Origin: Candidatus Rifleibacteriota bacterium
GTDB lineage: Bacteria; Riflebacteria; Ozemobacteria; Ozemobacterales; Ozemobacteraceae
NCBI GenBank assembly: GCA_029564115.1
Contig: JAKQQP010000267.1
Coordinates: forward strand, 1-64,000
DNA: 64,000 bases
Direction of reading: 5' to 3'
Position numbers and translations under genes: made by a program
Shown here: positions 32,588 through 40,735 of the stretch, one piece after another
Numbering within the stretch: the stretch's first letter is position 1
How the letters are laid out: every line of letters starts with the position of its first letter
The notes under the pieces: generated by a model
Database searches by the model: none
What the model was told of the DNA's origin: nothing
Seen by the model: the letters and a program-made list of their open reading frames with translations, nothing else

Positions 32588-34470
32588 AAAGTACAAACGA
32601 ATTTCAGGTCATAGTCGTCGGAGCCGGTCATGCCGGTTGTGAAGCCGCTTTAGCTACATCCCGCATGGGTCTGCAGACATTGTTGCTGACGATCAACCTC
32701 GATACGGTGGCGGCTTTGCCCTGTAATCCTTCGATCGGCGGGCAGGGCAAAGGGCAGCTGGTCAGAGAAGTCGATGCGCTTGGCGGCGAAATGGCTGTAG
32801 TGGCTGATGAAACCAGTATTCAGCGGCGGCGCCTCAACACCCGCAAGGGTATTGCCGTGCAGGCCAATAGATTTCAGTCAGACAAAGAGGCTTACAGTCG
32901 CCGCATGTTGCAGTCTCTCATGCTGCAGCCAAACCTCAAGCTGCTGCAGGCGTTGGTGACCGATCTATATTTTCATAACGGCACTCTTTCGGGAGTTAAA
33001 ACTGTATCGGGGCAGATCTGGCTTGCTCCGGCCGTAATTTTGACAACCGGAACCTTTTTGCGTGGCAAGATTCACATTGGCGACGTCAGCTTTGCTGCTG
33101 GCCGCGCCGGCGAGCCAGCAGCAGTAGAACTGGGTATATCTCTCGAAAAACTCGGTTTGCCGCTGATGCGCTTCAAAACAGGCACTCCTCCGAGAGTCGA
33201 TGCGGCGACAGTTGATTTCAGCGGTCTGGAAAAGCAGGAAGAAGACCCGGAAACTGCGCCGTTTTCTCTTTGGTCGCGGCATGAAAGCTTGTTTCCGGCG
33301 AAGCCATGTTATATTACCCGCACCACAGCAGAGACGCACCGGGTCATTAAAGAAAACTTCGGGCGCTCGGCTCTCATTGCCGGTCTGATTACCGGCACCG
33401 GGGCTCGTTATTGCCCTTCGATAGAAGACAAACTCAACAAATTCCCCGACAAAGAGACCCACAAGGTTTTTCTTGAGCCGGAAGGGGCGTTCAGTCAGGA
33501 AATTTACCTGCAGGGGCTTTCTACCAGCCTTCCTGAAGATGTTCAGGAGGCCTACGTGGCAACTCTGCCGGGTCTCGAACATGCTCGCATCACAAGGCCG
33601 GGTTACGGTATCGAGTATGATATCGTCGACCCTGTAGACCTTTTTCCCACTTTGATGTCAAAATCTGTTCCGAACCTGTTTCTTGCCGGGCAGATTAATG
33701 GTACTTCAGGTTACGAAGAGGCGGCGGCTCAAGGCATTCTTGCCGGAATAAATGCTGGTGCGGCTGTGCGTGGTATTTCGCCGCTGGTGCTTGACTCCGG
33801 GCAGTCATATCTTGGTCTGATGGTCGAAGAAATTACCACGCTCGGTATTACTGAGCCTTACAGGGTGTTTACTTCACGGTCGCCGTTCCGTTTGAATCTG
33901 CGCATGACCAACGCTGAGGAGCGTCTGTCAGAGCACGCTTTCAGTCGTGGTGCCCTGCCAGCCGAAAAAATGAGTTATATAGAGCGCAGACTCGAGCGTT
34001 TCAACGAAATTCAGAGACAACTCGAAGAGATAAAGCTGACTCCTGCGCAGCTCTCAGAAAAATTGCCACAATTTGCGACCCTGTTGCCGGCATCGAGCTT
34101 GACTCTGGCTCAATTGCTGCGCCGGCCTGAGGCCGGGTTGACCGAATTCGCAGGTTTCGTGCCTGAGATTGGCGAGCTTGACCGGATAGGCGTTCTCGAG
34201 CTCGAGGCCAGAGTTAAATATTCTGGTTATCTCGAACAGCAGAACCGTGAATTTTCATTGCGTGAAAGCATGCAGGCGGAGCAGCTGGACGAGGCTTTTT
34301 TTGCCGATATTCCTGCAGCCATAAGCAAGGAAGCCCGTATGAAGATTCTTGCGGTCAGACCGGCAACTGTTGGTGCTCTTGCGAAAATTCCCGGAGTCAG
34401 AGCTTCTGACTTGGCTCTGGTACTGATGAGCGTAAAAAAACGACGGCAGGCAAAGGGGCCGACTTTATGA
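32584..34470 (+). CDS. MnmG (GidA) paralogue, copy 2
   Basis: This 628-residue protein is full length for MnmG, so it is not the shorter TrmFO. FAD motif VIVVGAGHAGCEAALATSRMG, Cys motif ALPCNPSIGGQGKG, second Cys motif GARYCPSIEDKL and GTSGYEEAAAQGILAGINAG are kept. The usual SKGPAV..RAQ.D block reads RKGIAVQANRFQSD, KGHLV is KGQLV, and TSRAEYR is TSRSPFR. Its C-terminus (EARMKILAVRPATVGALAKIPGV) keeps more of the canonical RP.T.G pattern than copy 1. It starts with GTG in a GTGA overlap with the HEAT gene and ends in an ATGA overlap with rsmG. It may form a heterodimer with copy 1 or modify a different substrate; neither can be shown here. Confidence 0.88.
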   Translation: MKSTNEFQVIVVGAGHAGCEAALATSRMGLQTLLLTINLDTVAALPCNPSIGGQGKGQLVREVDALGGEMAVVADETSIQRRRLNTRKGIAVQANRFQSDKEAYSRRMLQSLMLQPNLKLLQALVTDLYFHNGTLSGVKTVSGQIWLAPAVILTTGTFLRGKIHIGDVSFAAGRAGEPAAVELGISLEKLGLPLMRFKTGTPPRVDAATVDFSGLEKQEEDPETAPFSLWSRHESLFPAKPCYITRTTAETHRVIKENFGRSALIAGLITGTGARYCPSIEDKLNKFPDKETHKVFLEPEGAFSQEIYLQGLSTSLPEDVQEAYVATLPGLEHARITRPGYGIEYDIVDPVDLFPTLMSKSVPNLFLAGQINGTSGYEEAAAQGILAGINAGAAVRGISPLVLDSGQSYLGLMVEEITTLGITEPYRVFTSRSPFRLNLRMTNAEERLSEHAFSRGALPAEKMSYIERRLERFNEIQRQLEEIKLTPAQLSEKLPQFATLLPASSLTLAQLLRRPEAGLTEFAGFVPEIGELDRIGVLELEARVKYSGYLEQQNREFSLRESMQAEQLDEAFFADIPAAISKEARMKILAVRPATVGALAKIPGVRASDLALVLMSVKKRRQAKGPTL

Positions 34471-35201
34471 ACCAGGTAAGTATCAGGCAGTTTCTGCTTC
34501 CCAATCTCGAACGACTTTCGCTGCATCTGACTGATGAACAGCTGAACCGGCTCGACCTTCTCGTGGCGGCTATGCTGGCAGATCCCCTTTATAAAAGTGT
34601 TTCAAAAATATTTGAGCCAGAAGAGATTGCTTTGAAACATATTTTTGACAGCCTCATACCACTTTGTTTCAATTTGCCTCTATGGAAATCTGCTAAAATA
34701 GTTGATCTCGGCACTGGCGGCGGGTTTCCGGCACTGCCGCTGGCGGTACTGTTGCCGCAAAGCTGTATAACCGCGGTTGATTCACGAAAAAAATCGGTTG
34801 AATTCGTGGCACGCATGGCTGAAGCGGTTGGGCTGAAAAATATTGTAACTTGTCATTCGCGCATTGAGGAGTTGGGTCGCGTACCCGCTTTCAGGGAAAA
34901 GGCCGACCTGGTCGTCTGCCGTGCTCTGTCGGCGGTGCGCACTCTGGTTGAATATACCCTGCCTCTGACCAGAACTGGCGGCTATTCATTTTATTACAAG
35001 GGTCCGAAGCTCGACGAAGAGCTTGCAGAGGCCGGTGGAGCGTTCGCGGCTTTTGCCGTCGCGCCAGAGGACATCGAGATTTTGCGCTTGCAGCCGCCTG
35101 AATTGCCGTTTGAACGTAATTTTCTGATAATCAGCAAAAAGCGGGCGGTGCCCGAAAAGTTTCCCCGAAAAAGTGGCCTGGCTGTCGAAAAACCCTTGTA
35201 G
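34467..35201 (+). CDS. rsmG: 16S rRNA m7G527 methyltransferase RsmG (GidB)
   Basis: This 244-residue protein has the RsmG core: HIFDSL, the SAM-binding segment IVDLGTGGGFPALPLAVL, AVDSRKKSVEFV, and VVCRALSAVRTLVEY. It methylates N7 of G527 of 16S rRNA. The N-terminal helix region is normal and the C-terminal 20 residues are basic and extra. It is translationally coupled to mnmG copy 2 (ATGA). The mnmG-rsmG order is conserved widely, which supports copy 2 being in the ancestral mnmG place next to rsmG, while copy 1 is in the ancestral place next to mnmE. Confidence 0.95.
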   Translation: MNQVSIRQFLLPNLERLSLHLTDEQLNRLDLLVAAMLADPLYKSVSKIFEPEEIALKHIFDSLIPLCFNLPLWKSAKIVDLGTGGGFPALPLAVLLPQSCITAVDSRKKSVEFVARMAEAVGLKNIVTCHSRIEELGRVPAFREKADLVVCRALSAVRTLVEYTLPLTRTGGYSFYYKGPKLDEELAEAGGAFAAFAVAPEDIEILRLQPPELPFERNFLIISKKRAVPEKFPRKSGLAVEKPL

Positions 35202-35268
35202 GCAATCGCTGGTTTTTGGCAGTGGCAAAGCTGCAGTGTACCCCAAGTGACGCTTTTGCTTATTATGA

Positions 35269-35297
35269 TTGACTCTGAATTTATAATCTGTTATACT
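35269..35297 (+). promoter_or_regulatory. Promoter of the rpmF-plsX-fab cluster
   Basis: TTGACT (35269-35274) and TATACT (35292-35297) with 17-base spacing lie 35 bases before the rpmF ATG. It is a convincing vegetative promoter in the 130-base gap after rsmG. Confidence 0.82.
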
Positions 35298-35331
35298 CAT
35301 CCAACTAATTTCAATCCCGGAGGAAGTCAAA

Positions 35332-35520
35332 ATGGGTGCTTGTCCAAAAAATAGAGTTTCCAAACTCAGAGGCAGAAAGCGCAGAACACATTACAAAGCA
35401 GCTCCAGTAGCTCTGGCAAAATGCTCACAGTGTTTTGAAATGAAAAGACCTCACAGAGTCTGCCCCGCTTGCGGTTATTACGGCAAAAAAGTCAAGGTTC
35501 TCGACGTCGAAAAAGAATAA
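35332..35520 (+). CDS. rpmF: 50S ribosomal protein L32 (zinc-ribbon form)
   Basis: This 62-residue basic protein has SKLRGRKRRTHYKA near the N-terminus and two CxxC pairs (CSQC, CPAC), so it is the zinc-binding form of L32. A GGAGGAAG Shine-Dalgarno precedes ATG 35332. The rpmF-plsX-fab order is a classic bacterial arrangement that ties ribosome and lipid synthesis. Confidence 0.97.
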   Translation: MGACPKNRVSKLRGRKRRTHYKAAPVALAKCSQCFEMKRPHRVCPACGYYGKKVKVLDVEKE

Positions 35521-35537
35521 GACCGGTAAAATAGCGA

Positions 35538-36548
35538 ATGAAAATCGCCGTTGACGTCATGGGTGGGGACTACGCCCCCCAGGAACTGGTATCTGGAGCT
35601 CGATCGTATCTGGCCTCCGGCGGCAACGCCAGTCTGATATTGGTCGGGAAAGAATCGGCAATTCGCGAGATCATGCCCGATCTGCCTGCGGGGTGCGAAA
35701 TTTACGACACTTCCGAGGTGGTGGATATGGGTGAACCGCCGCTGCAGGCTCTTCGTAAAAAGAAGAATGCCTCTATCGCAGTGGCGGCTCGTCTTGTATG
35801 CGAGGGCAAGGCTGACGCACTTTTGTCGGCCGGCAGCACGGGGGCGCAGATGGCGGCTTCCCTGCTCGAGATTGGCAGAATTCCAGGTGTAGAGCGGCCA
35901 GCTATCGCTGTCATGCTTCCCAGTTCAGAAGAATACGGTGTTCTGCTGCTCGATGTCGGTGCCAATGTCGACAGTCGTGCTCCTCATCTTTTGCAGTTCG
36001 CGCTTATGGGTGCGGCCTACTACGAGAAGGTGTGTGGTATAAAGAACCCGAAGGTCGGGCTTCTCAGTATAGGTGAAGAAGAGTCGAAGGGTAACGATCT
36101 GACTCGCAGCGTTTATGACTCTCTCAAGCACAGTTCATTGAATTTTATTGGCAATGTCGAAGCTGACCACCTTTACTATGGAAAAGCTCATGTCGTTGTT
36201 TGCGATGGCTTTGTCGGCAATGTTTTGCTGAAGGCCAGTGAAAGTATTTCAGAATTGATTCAGGGTGCCTTGTTCAAGGCTGCCAAAGGGGCAGAGATTG
36301 CTCCAGAGAAGCTTATGGTACTTAAAAGCGGGTTGAAAAAGTTCAGCCCCGATGCCCCTGAATACAGCGCGGCCCCACTACTGGGAATAAACGGTGTCTC
36401 AGTTGTCTGCCACGGCAAATCAAAAGCTCCGGTGATTGCGAATGCTTTGACTCTGGCAGCCAATTGTGCCTCAACCGGCGTAATTAATCTGATTCACAGT
36501 CAGGTCGAAAAAGAAGGCCAGATGGGTGAATCAGCACCACCTGCTTAG
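35538..36548 (+). CDS. plsX: Phosphate acyltransferase PlsX
   Basis: This 336-residue protein begins IAVDVMGGDYAP, the PlsX signature, and has SAGSTGAQMA, DVGANVDSRAPHLLQFA, GEEESKGNDLT and CDGFVGNVLLK. It converts acyl-ACP to acyl-phosphate, the acyl donor for PlsY in phospholipid synthesis, at the inner face of the membrane. The start is ATG 35538, 17 bases after rpmF. The C-terminal ten residues are extra. Confidence 0.97.
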   Translation: MKIAVDVMGGDYAPQELVSGARSYLASGGNASLILVGKESAIREIMPDLPAGCEIYDTSEVVDMGEPPLQALRKKKNASIAVAARLVCEGKADALLSAGSTGAQMAASLLEIGRIPGVERPAIAVMLPSSEEYGVLLLDVGANVDSRAPHLLQFALMGAAYYEKVCGIKNPKVGLLSIGEEESKGNDLTRSVYDSLKHSSLNFIGNVEADHLYYGKAHVVVCDGFVGNVLLKASESISELIQGALFKAAKGAEIAPEKLMVLKSGLKKFSPDAPEYSAAPLLGINGVSVVCHGKSKAPVIANALTLAANCASTGVINLIHSQVEKEGQMGESAPPA

Positions 36549-36604
36549 GCGTGCGGCCACAGTTAAGGGCCAGCTGATTTTTTCAAGGGAGATCCTTTGT
36601 TACT

Positions 36605-37561
36605 ATGATAGAAACCAGAATTACCAAACTTCTTGGCATCAAATATCCGATATTCCAGGGTGGAATGGCATGGGTCAGTTCTGCCAGCCTGGTTGCTGCA
36701 GTCAGCAATGCCGGCGGTCTCGGCGTTTTCGGCTCAGGCTCTCTCGACCCTGAGCTTGTTCGCAAAGAGATACACAAAATCAAAGAGCTTACCGACAAGC
36801 CCTTCGGCGTCAATATCATGCTGATGATGCCCACCGCTCCTGGTGTCGTTGAAGTCTGCCTTCAGGAAAAGGTGCCGGTTGTAACTACTGGTGCCGGAAA
36901 CCCCGGACCGCTGGTCAAGCGTTTTAAAGACGAAGGCATCAAGGTTATTCCGGTTGTTTCTTCGGTGGCGCTCGCCAAACGTCTCGAACGTTCAGGCGTT
37001 GACGCTTTGATTGCCGAAGGCCATGAATCAGGTGGTCACGTTGGTGAAATTACCACTATGGTTCTTATTCCGCAGATCGTCGATGCGGTTTCCATACCGG
37101 TTATTGCTGCTGGTGGCATCGCCGATGGTCGTGGCGTCGCTGCAGCTTTCGCTCTTGGTGCCGAGGCCGTGCAGATGGGCACCCGCTTCATTCTTGCCAA
37201 AGAATGCCATGCTCACCCGAATTACAAAGAATCGGTAATGAAGGCCAAAGATCGCGACACAGTCATTACTGGTGTCACCCTGGGTCACCCGGTGCGTGTA
37301 ATTCGCAATAAACTTACCAAAGAATATCTTGAGCGCGAATACAAAGGTGCTCCTGCTGACGAGCTTGAAGAAATGGGGCGTGGCCGCCTGAAAATGTCGG
37401 TCGTTGACGGCAATACTGATGAGGGTTCGGTTATGGCCGGTCAGATCAGTGGTCTGTTGACACGCGAAGAGACTGCCGCCGAAATAATTCAGAGTATTGA
37501 AGCTGATTATTTTAAAGTGTTTGAGCGCCTCGAAAAGTTCAGACCGGCAAGAAAAAGCTGA
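36605..37561 (+). CDS. fabK: Enoyl-ACP reductase II (FabK), FMN-dependent
   Basis: This 318-residue TIM-barrel flavoprotein has the FabK/nitronate monooxygenase pattern: YPIFQGGMAWVSSASLVAAVSNAGGLG, TTGAGNP, AEGHESGGHVGEITT with the catalytic His, IPVIAAGGIADGRG and GAEAVQMGTRF. Position between plsX and fabD in a fatty-acid cluster strongly favours FabK, which reduces trans-2-enoyl-ACP in the last step of elongation. In many genomes fabH stands here, but none is in this cluster. The ribosome site AGGGAG is somewhat far from the ATG. FabK-type reductase predicts low sensitivity to FabI-directed inhibitors, from family knowledge. Confidence 0.9.
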   Translation: MIETRITKLLGIKYPIFQGGMAWVSSASLVAAVSNAGGLGVFGSGSLDPELVRKEIHKIKELTDKPFGVNIMLMMPTAPGVVEVCLQEKVPVVTTGAGNPGPLVKRFKDEGIKVIPVVSSVALAKRLERSGVDALIAEGHESGGHVGEITTMVLIPQIVDAVSIPVIAAGGIADGRGVAAAFALGAEAVQMGTRFILAKECHAHPNYKESVMKAKDRDTVITGVTLGHPVRVIRNKLTKEYLEREYKGAPADELEEMGRGRLKMSVVDGNTDEGSVMAGQISGLLTREETAAEIIQSIEADYFKVFERLEKFRPARKS

Positions 37562-37575
37562 TCAGGAGTAGAATC

Positions 37576-38508
37576 ATGAAAGCGTTGATTTTTCCGGGTC
37601 AGGGCTCTCAAAAGGTTGGCATGGCGAAAGCCATGATTGAAAAATATTCCTGGGCCGCTGAAATGGCTGCAAGAGCAGATTCTCTGCTTGGTCGCGGTCT
37701 GAGTGATATCTGTTTCAACGGCCCTGAAGAAGAGCTTAAAAAAACTGTCAACACGCAGCCGGCTATTTTTCTTGCTTCGGCCATTCTCACCGACTGGCTG
37801 AAAAAGAACGGTTGGGTTTTTGCGGCTGCCGCTGGTCACAGTCTTGGCGAATACAACGCTCTTTACGCTGCCGGTGTGGCATCTTTTGATGATCTGATCA
37901 AGCTTGTCGATGTGCGTGCCAGAGCCATGGAAGTCGCCTGCCCGGCAGGCACCGGTGCAATGAGCGCTGTGATGATGCTGGGGCGAGAAGAGCTTGAACA
38001 GGCATGCCTCGAAGCTTCCAGCGAAGGCGTCTGTCAGATTGCCAACTACAACTGTCCTGGGCAGCTCGTTATTTCAGGGCTGGCTGCGGCAGTTAAAAAG
38101 GCCGGAGAACTGGCGTTGGCGAAAGGGGCCCGTAAAGTTGTGCCCCTCGAAGTTTCCGGGCCGTTTCATTCTCCACTGATGCAGAAAGCCCGCGAGCAGG
38201 TAGCCGCAGCTCTCGAAAATATCAGCTTCAATGACGCCATTGTGCCTGTTTTCTGCAACGTTGACGCCAGACCCACTACGGCAGCAGCAGAACTCAAGAG
38301 CAAGCTTCTCGACCAGATTACCGGTTCTGTTCTTTACGAAGATACGGTCAACAATATGCTGGCCTTCGGTGTGACGGAATTTGTTGAGGTCGGCCCCGGA
38401 AAAGTTCTCGCAGGGCTCAATAAAAAGATTGCTTCAGCTGTTAATACCTTATTTGCCTCTGACCCGGTGACGCTCGAGCAATTATTGCAGGCAAATCAGG
38501 CTTCCTGA
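37576..38508 (+). CDS. fabD: Malonyl-CoA:ACP transacylase
   Basis: This 310-residue protein has FPGQGSQKVGM at the start, the nucleophile elbow AAGHSLGEY (Ser89), the later catalytic His in GPFHSPLM, and the oxyanion Gln in the FPGQGSQ motif. It moves malonyl from CoA to ACP, giving the elongation unit for fatty acids. It lies 15 bases after fabK with AGGAG before ATG 37576. Confidence 0.96.
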   Translation: MKALIFPGQGSQKVGMAKAMIEKYSWAAEMAARADSLLGRGLSDICFNGPEEELKKTVNTQPAIFLASAILTDWLKKNGWVFAAAAGHSLGEYNALYAAGVASFDDLIKLVDVRARAMEVACPAGTGAMSAVMMLGREELEQACLEASSEGVCQIANYNCPGQLVISGLAAAVKKAGELALAKGARKVVPLEVSGPFHSPLMQKAREQVAAALENISFNDAIVPVFCNVDARPTTAAAELKSKLLDQITGSVLYEDTVNNMLAFGVTEFVEVGPGKVLAGLNKKIASAVNTLFASDPVTLEQLLQANQAS

Positions 38509-38517
38509 AATTCATGC

Positions 38518-38547
38518 TTGACAAATACATCCTAAACGCTGTAATAA
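38518..38547 (+). promoter_or_regulatory. Possible internal promoter before fabG
   Basis: A perfect TTGACA (38518-38523) is followed 18 bases later by TAATAA (38542-38547), in the 81-base fabD-fabG gap. The -10 is weak, so activity is uncertain. It would drive fabG-acpP separately. Confidence 0.4.
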
Positions 38548-38589
38548 CAGCCACCTGTAATTTAATTATTAGTTAACCACGAGGTAAGC

Positions 38590-39351
38590 ATGAACAGTTC
38601 AGAAAATATGGCAGCAGAAAGACCGGTAGCCATAGTTACCGGTTCAGCCCGCGGTATCGGCCTTGAAATCGCCAGGGCCATGGGTGAAGCTGGCTATCGT
38701 CTGATGCTCTCAGACATCAATGATGAAGGCCTTGCCAAAGCAAAGGCCGAGCTCGAGTCCACCGGTATGGTCGTGGCAACCTGCAAAGCTGACGTTTCCA
38801 AAGCGGAAGACGCTGAAAAACTCACTGAAGCGACAGTTGCCGCTTTTGGTCGCATCGATACTCTCGTTAACAACGCCGGTATCACTCGTGACGGTCTGCT
38901 GATGCGCATGGATGAAGAAGCCTGGGATCTGGTTCTGAAAATCAATCTCAAGGGAACTTTTCTCATGTCTAAAGCGGTTGTCAGAACCATGCTCAAGCAA
39001 AAATCCGGTTCCGTAATCAATATCGCTTCTGTAATCGGTCTTATGGGCAATGCAGGCCAGGCAAACTACGCCGCCAGCAAGGCCGGTATCATTGGCTTTA
39101 CCAAAAGTTTCGCCAAAGAATTCGGCCGCAAGGGCATTCGCTCGAACGCTATCGCTCCAGGCTTTATCAATTCAGATATGACCGCTGTTCTTCCTGAAAA
39201 AGTCAAAGAACAGATGCTGGCGCAGATCCCGTTGAACAGTTTTGGAAATCCCCGCGACGTAGCCAACGCCGTGGTTTTTCTGGCCTCAGACAAGGCATCG
39301 TATATCACAGGGCAGGTACTCACCGTCGATGGCGGCATGGTAATGTCCTGA
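38590..39351 (+). CDS. fabG: 3-oxoacyl-ACP reductase FabG
   Basis: This 253-residue short-chain dehydrogenase has NADP-binding TGSARGIG, LVNNAG, and the catalytic triad Ser147 (in NIASVIG), Tyr160 and Lys164 (YAASK). C-terminal DGGMVMS fits the FabG subunit interface. It reduces beta-ketoacyl-ACP in each elongation round. GAGG lies before ATG 38590. The N-terminus has about ten residues more than E. coli FabG; a second Met at residue 7 is possible. Confidence 0.95.
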   Translation: MNSSENMAAERPVAIVTGSARGIGLEIARAMGEAGYRLMLSDINDEGLAKAKAELESTGMVVATCKADVSKAEDAEKLTEATVAAFGRIDTLVNNAGITRDGLLMRMDEEAWDLVLKINLKGTFLMSKAVVRTMLKQKSGSVINIASVIGLMGNAGQANYAASKAGIIGFTKSFAKEFGRKGIRSNAIAPGFINSDMTAVLPEKVKEQMLAQIPLNSFGNPRDVANAVVFLASDKASYITGQVLTVDGGMVMS

Positions 39352-39383
39352 CCCGTTCCCAAATTCTCAGGAGGAATTATTAA

Positions 39384-39620
39384 ATGAGTAACTATTTTGA
39401 AGAAATCAAAAGAATCGTAGTTGACAAGCTTCAGGTCGATGAGAAGCAAGTAACCCTCGAAGCCAGCTTTATCGATGATCTCGGCGCCGACAGCCTTGAT
39501 ACCGTTGAACTGGTAATGGACCTTGAAGAACATTTCGAAATCGAAATTCCTGACGAAGACGCTGAAAAGCTGAAAACCGTCAAAGACGCCGTCGACTATA
39601 TCACAAACAAAAAAGGCTAA
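39384..39620 (+). CDS. acpP: Acyl carrier protein
   Basis: This 78-residue acidic protein has the phosphopantetheine site [10 protein letters not shown] (Ser37), flanked by the normal helix pattern. It carries growing acyl chains in fatty-acid synthesis. A strong AGGAGG lies before ATG 39384. It is followed by a strong GC-rich hairpin that may reduce read-through into the next gene, giving higher acpP mRNA. Confidence 0.98.
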   Translation: MSNYFEEIKRIVVDKLQVDEKQVTLEASFIDDLGADSLDTVELVMDLEEHFEIEIPDEDAEKLKTVKDAVDYITNKKG

Positions 39621-39632
39621 GAACAGCCCAAG

Positions 39633-39666
39633 CTCCCGGCCGGTTTGTTTTTTAAACCGGCCGGAG
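39633..39666 (+). terminator. Attenuator or terminator hairpin after acpP
   Basis: CTCCCGGCCGGTTT pairs with AAACCGGCCGGAG (one bulged base) around a GTTTTTT loop. Only a short T-run follows (GTTTATC), so it may be partial. It sits 13 bases after acpP and 20 bases before the next start. Confidence 0.65.
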
Positions 39667-39686
39667 TTTATCATCGGAGATCTCAG

Positions 39687-40637
39687 GTGAAAATACTGCC
39701 TCGACTCACAATTGGAAAACTGCAGCCGAAATACCCCCTTATTCAAGGCGGGATGGCTATTCGTGTATCCACCGGTAAACTTGCCGGTGCGGTTGCCCGT
39801 GAAGGCGGCATTGGTTTGATTGCCGGTTCCGGTATGGAGCACGATGAGTTGCGCAATGAAATCAAGATTGCCAGGAGCATCGCCAATGGCGGTATCGTTG
39901 GTATAAATACCATGGTTGCTGCTTCAGGTTTCATGGGCGTAATGAAAACGGCCGCTGAAGCTGGAATTGACGCATTGATAGCTGGCGCCGGTTTTTCCCG
40001 TGATATTTTTGATCTGGGCCGTGATTATGGAATCCCGGTAATTCCCATAGTTTCCGGAGATCGTGTCGCTGCGCTTGCCGAAAAACTCGGCGCGTCTGCC
40101 GTGGTTGTTGAAGGCAGTGAAGCTGGCGGTCACCTCGGTACTGAACGCCCGGCACGGGATATCTTCCCGGAAGTGAAAGCTGCCGTGGACATACCGGTTT
40201 TACTGGCTGGCGGGATCATCGACCACCAGGATATAATCGACGCTTTTAAGTTTGGAGCTGACGGAGTGCAGGTTGGCACTCGTTTCGCCGCCAGTTTTGA
40301 GGCGAATGTGGCCAAATCTTTTCATGACACTTATCTCAAAGCCCAAAAGGGTGATGTTTTTCGCATCATGAGTCCTGTGGGGCTATGGGGTAATGCTTTG
40401 CCTACACCCTTTACCGACAGGGTGACAGCCGGCGATGTCAAGCCGCCTGCCTGTATTGGCTGTCTGAAGAAGTGTTCCCGGAGGTTCTGCATCATTCAGT
40501 CTCTGATAGATGCCCGCGCCGGCAACCTCGATGAAGGCCTGGTTTTTGCTGGCGAACATGTTTATCGCATTGATAAAATCATGTCGGTTGCCGAAATTTT
40601 CGAGATGTTTTTCAAAGATCTCGAGTTTCGCGACTAG
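39687..40637 (+). CDS. Second FabK/nitronate monooxygenase-like flavoprotein with a Cys cluster
   Basis: The start is GTG 39687 with GGAG eight bases before; the frame extends upstream through the acpP hairpin, which is unlikely to be coding. The 316-residue product shows the FMN TIM-barrel pattern: YPLIQGGMAIRVSTGKLAGAVAREGGIG, VEGSEAGGHLGTERP with the active-site His, and IPVLLAGGIID. It differs from the fabK gene at 36605 and adds, near residue 255, four closely spaced cysteines (CIGCLKKCSRRFC). That spacing could bind metal or an iron-sulfur cluster, or form redox disulfides. Location inside the fab cluster suggests a second enoyl reductase or a lipid-related oxidoreductase, but nitronate oxidation is equally possible from motifs. 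Confidence 0.82.
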   Translation: MKILPRLTIGKLQPKYPLIQGGMAIRVSTGKLAGAVAREGGIGLIAGSGMEHDELRNEIKIARSIANGGIVGINTMVAASGFMGVMKTAAEAGIDALIAGAGFSRDIFDLGRDYGIPVIPIVSGDRVAALAEKLGASAVVVEGSEAGGHLGTERPARDIFPEVKAAVDIPVLLAGGIIDHQDIIDAFKFGADGVQVGTRFAASFEANVAKSFHDTYLKAQKGDVFRIMSPVGLWGNALPTPFTDRVTAGDVKPPACIGCLKKCSRRFCIIQSLIDARAGNLDEGLVFAGEHVYRIDKIMSVAEIFEMFFKDLEFRD

Positions 40638-40663
40638 TTCTCTTTTTGGCCGGCAATTAAGTA

Positions 40664-40693
40664 TTGACTGAATGACCTAAACTTTGCTACAAA
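40664..40693 (+). promoter_or_regulatory. Possible promoter before fabF
   Basis: TTGACT (40664-40669) and TACAAA (40688-40693), 18 bases apart, lie in the 98-base gap. The match of the -10 is moderate. Confidence 0.4.
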
Positions 40694-40735
40694 GCTTTTG
40701 TAACTTTTTGAGACAGACCCAGGAGGCGATAAATC

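Noticed and set aside
32584..34470. TrmFO instead of a second MnmG
   Set aside because: TrmFO is about 440 residues and lacks the GidA C-terminal helical domain, which is present here in full.
36549..36604. Terminator between plsX and fabK (GGCC-N9-GGCC followed by T6)
   Set aside because: The stem is only four base pairs and the T-run is displaced by several bases.
39645..39686. Upstream start of the second FabK-like gene
   Set aside because: It would translate the acpP hairpin; GTG 39687 has a good ribosome site and fits the family N-terminus.
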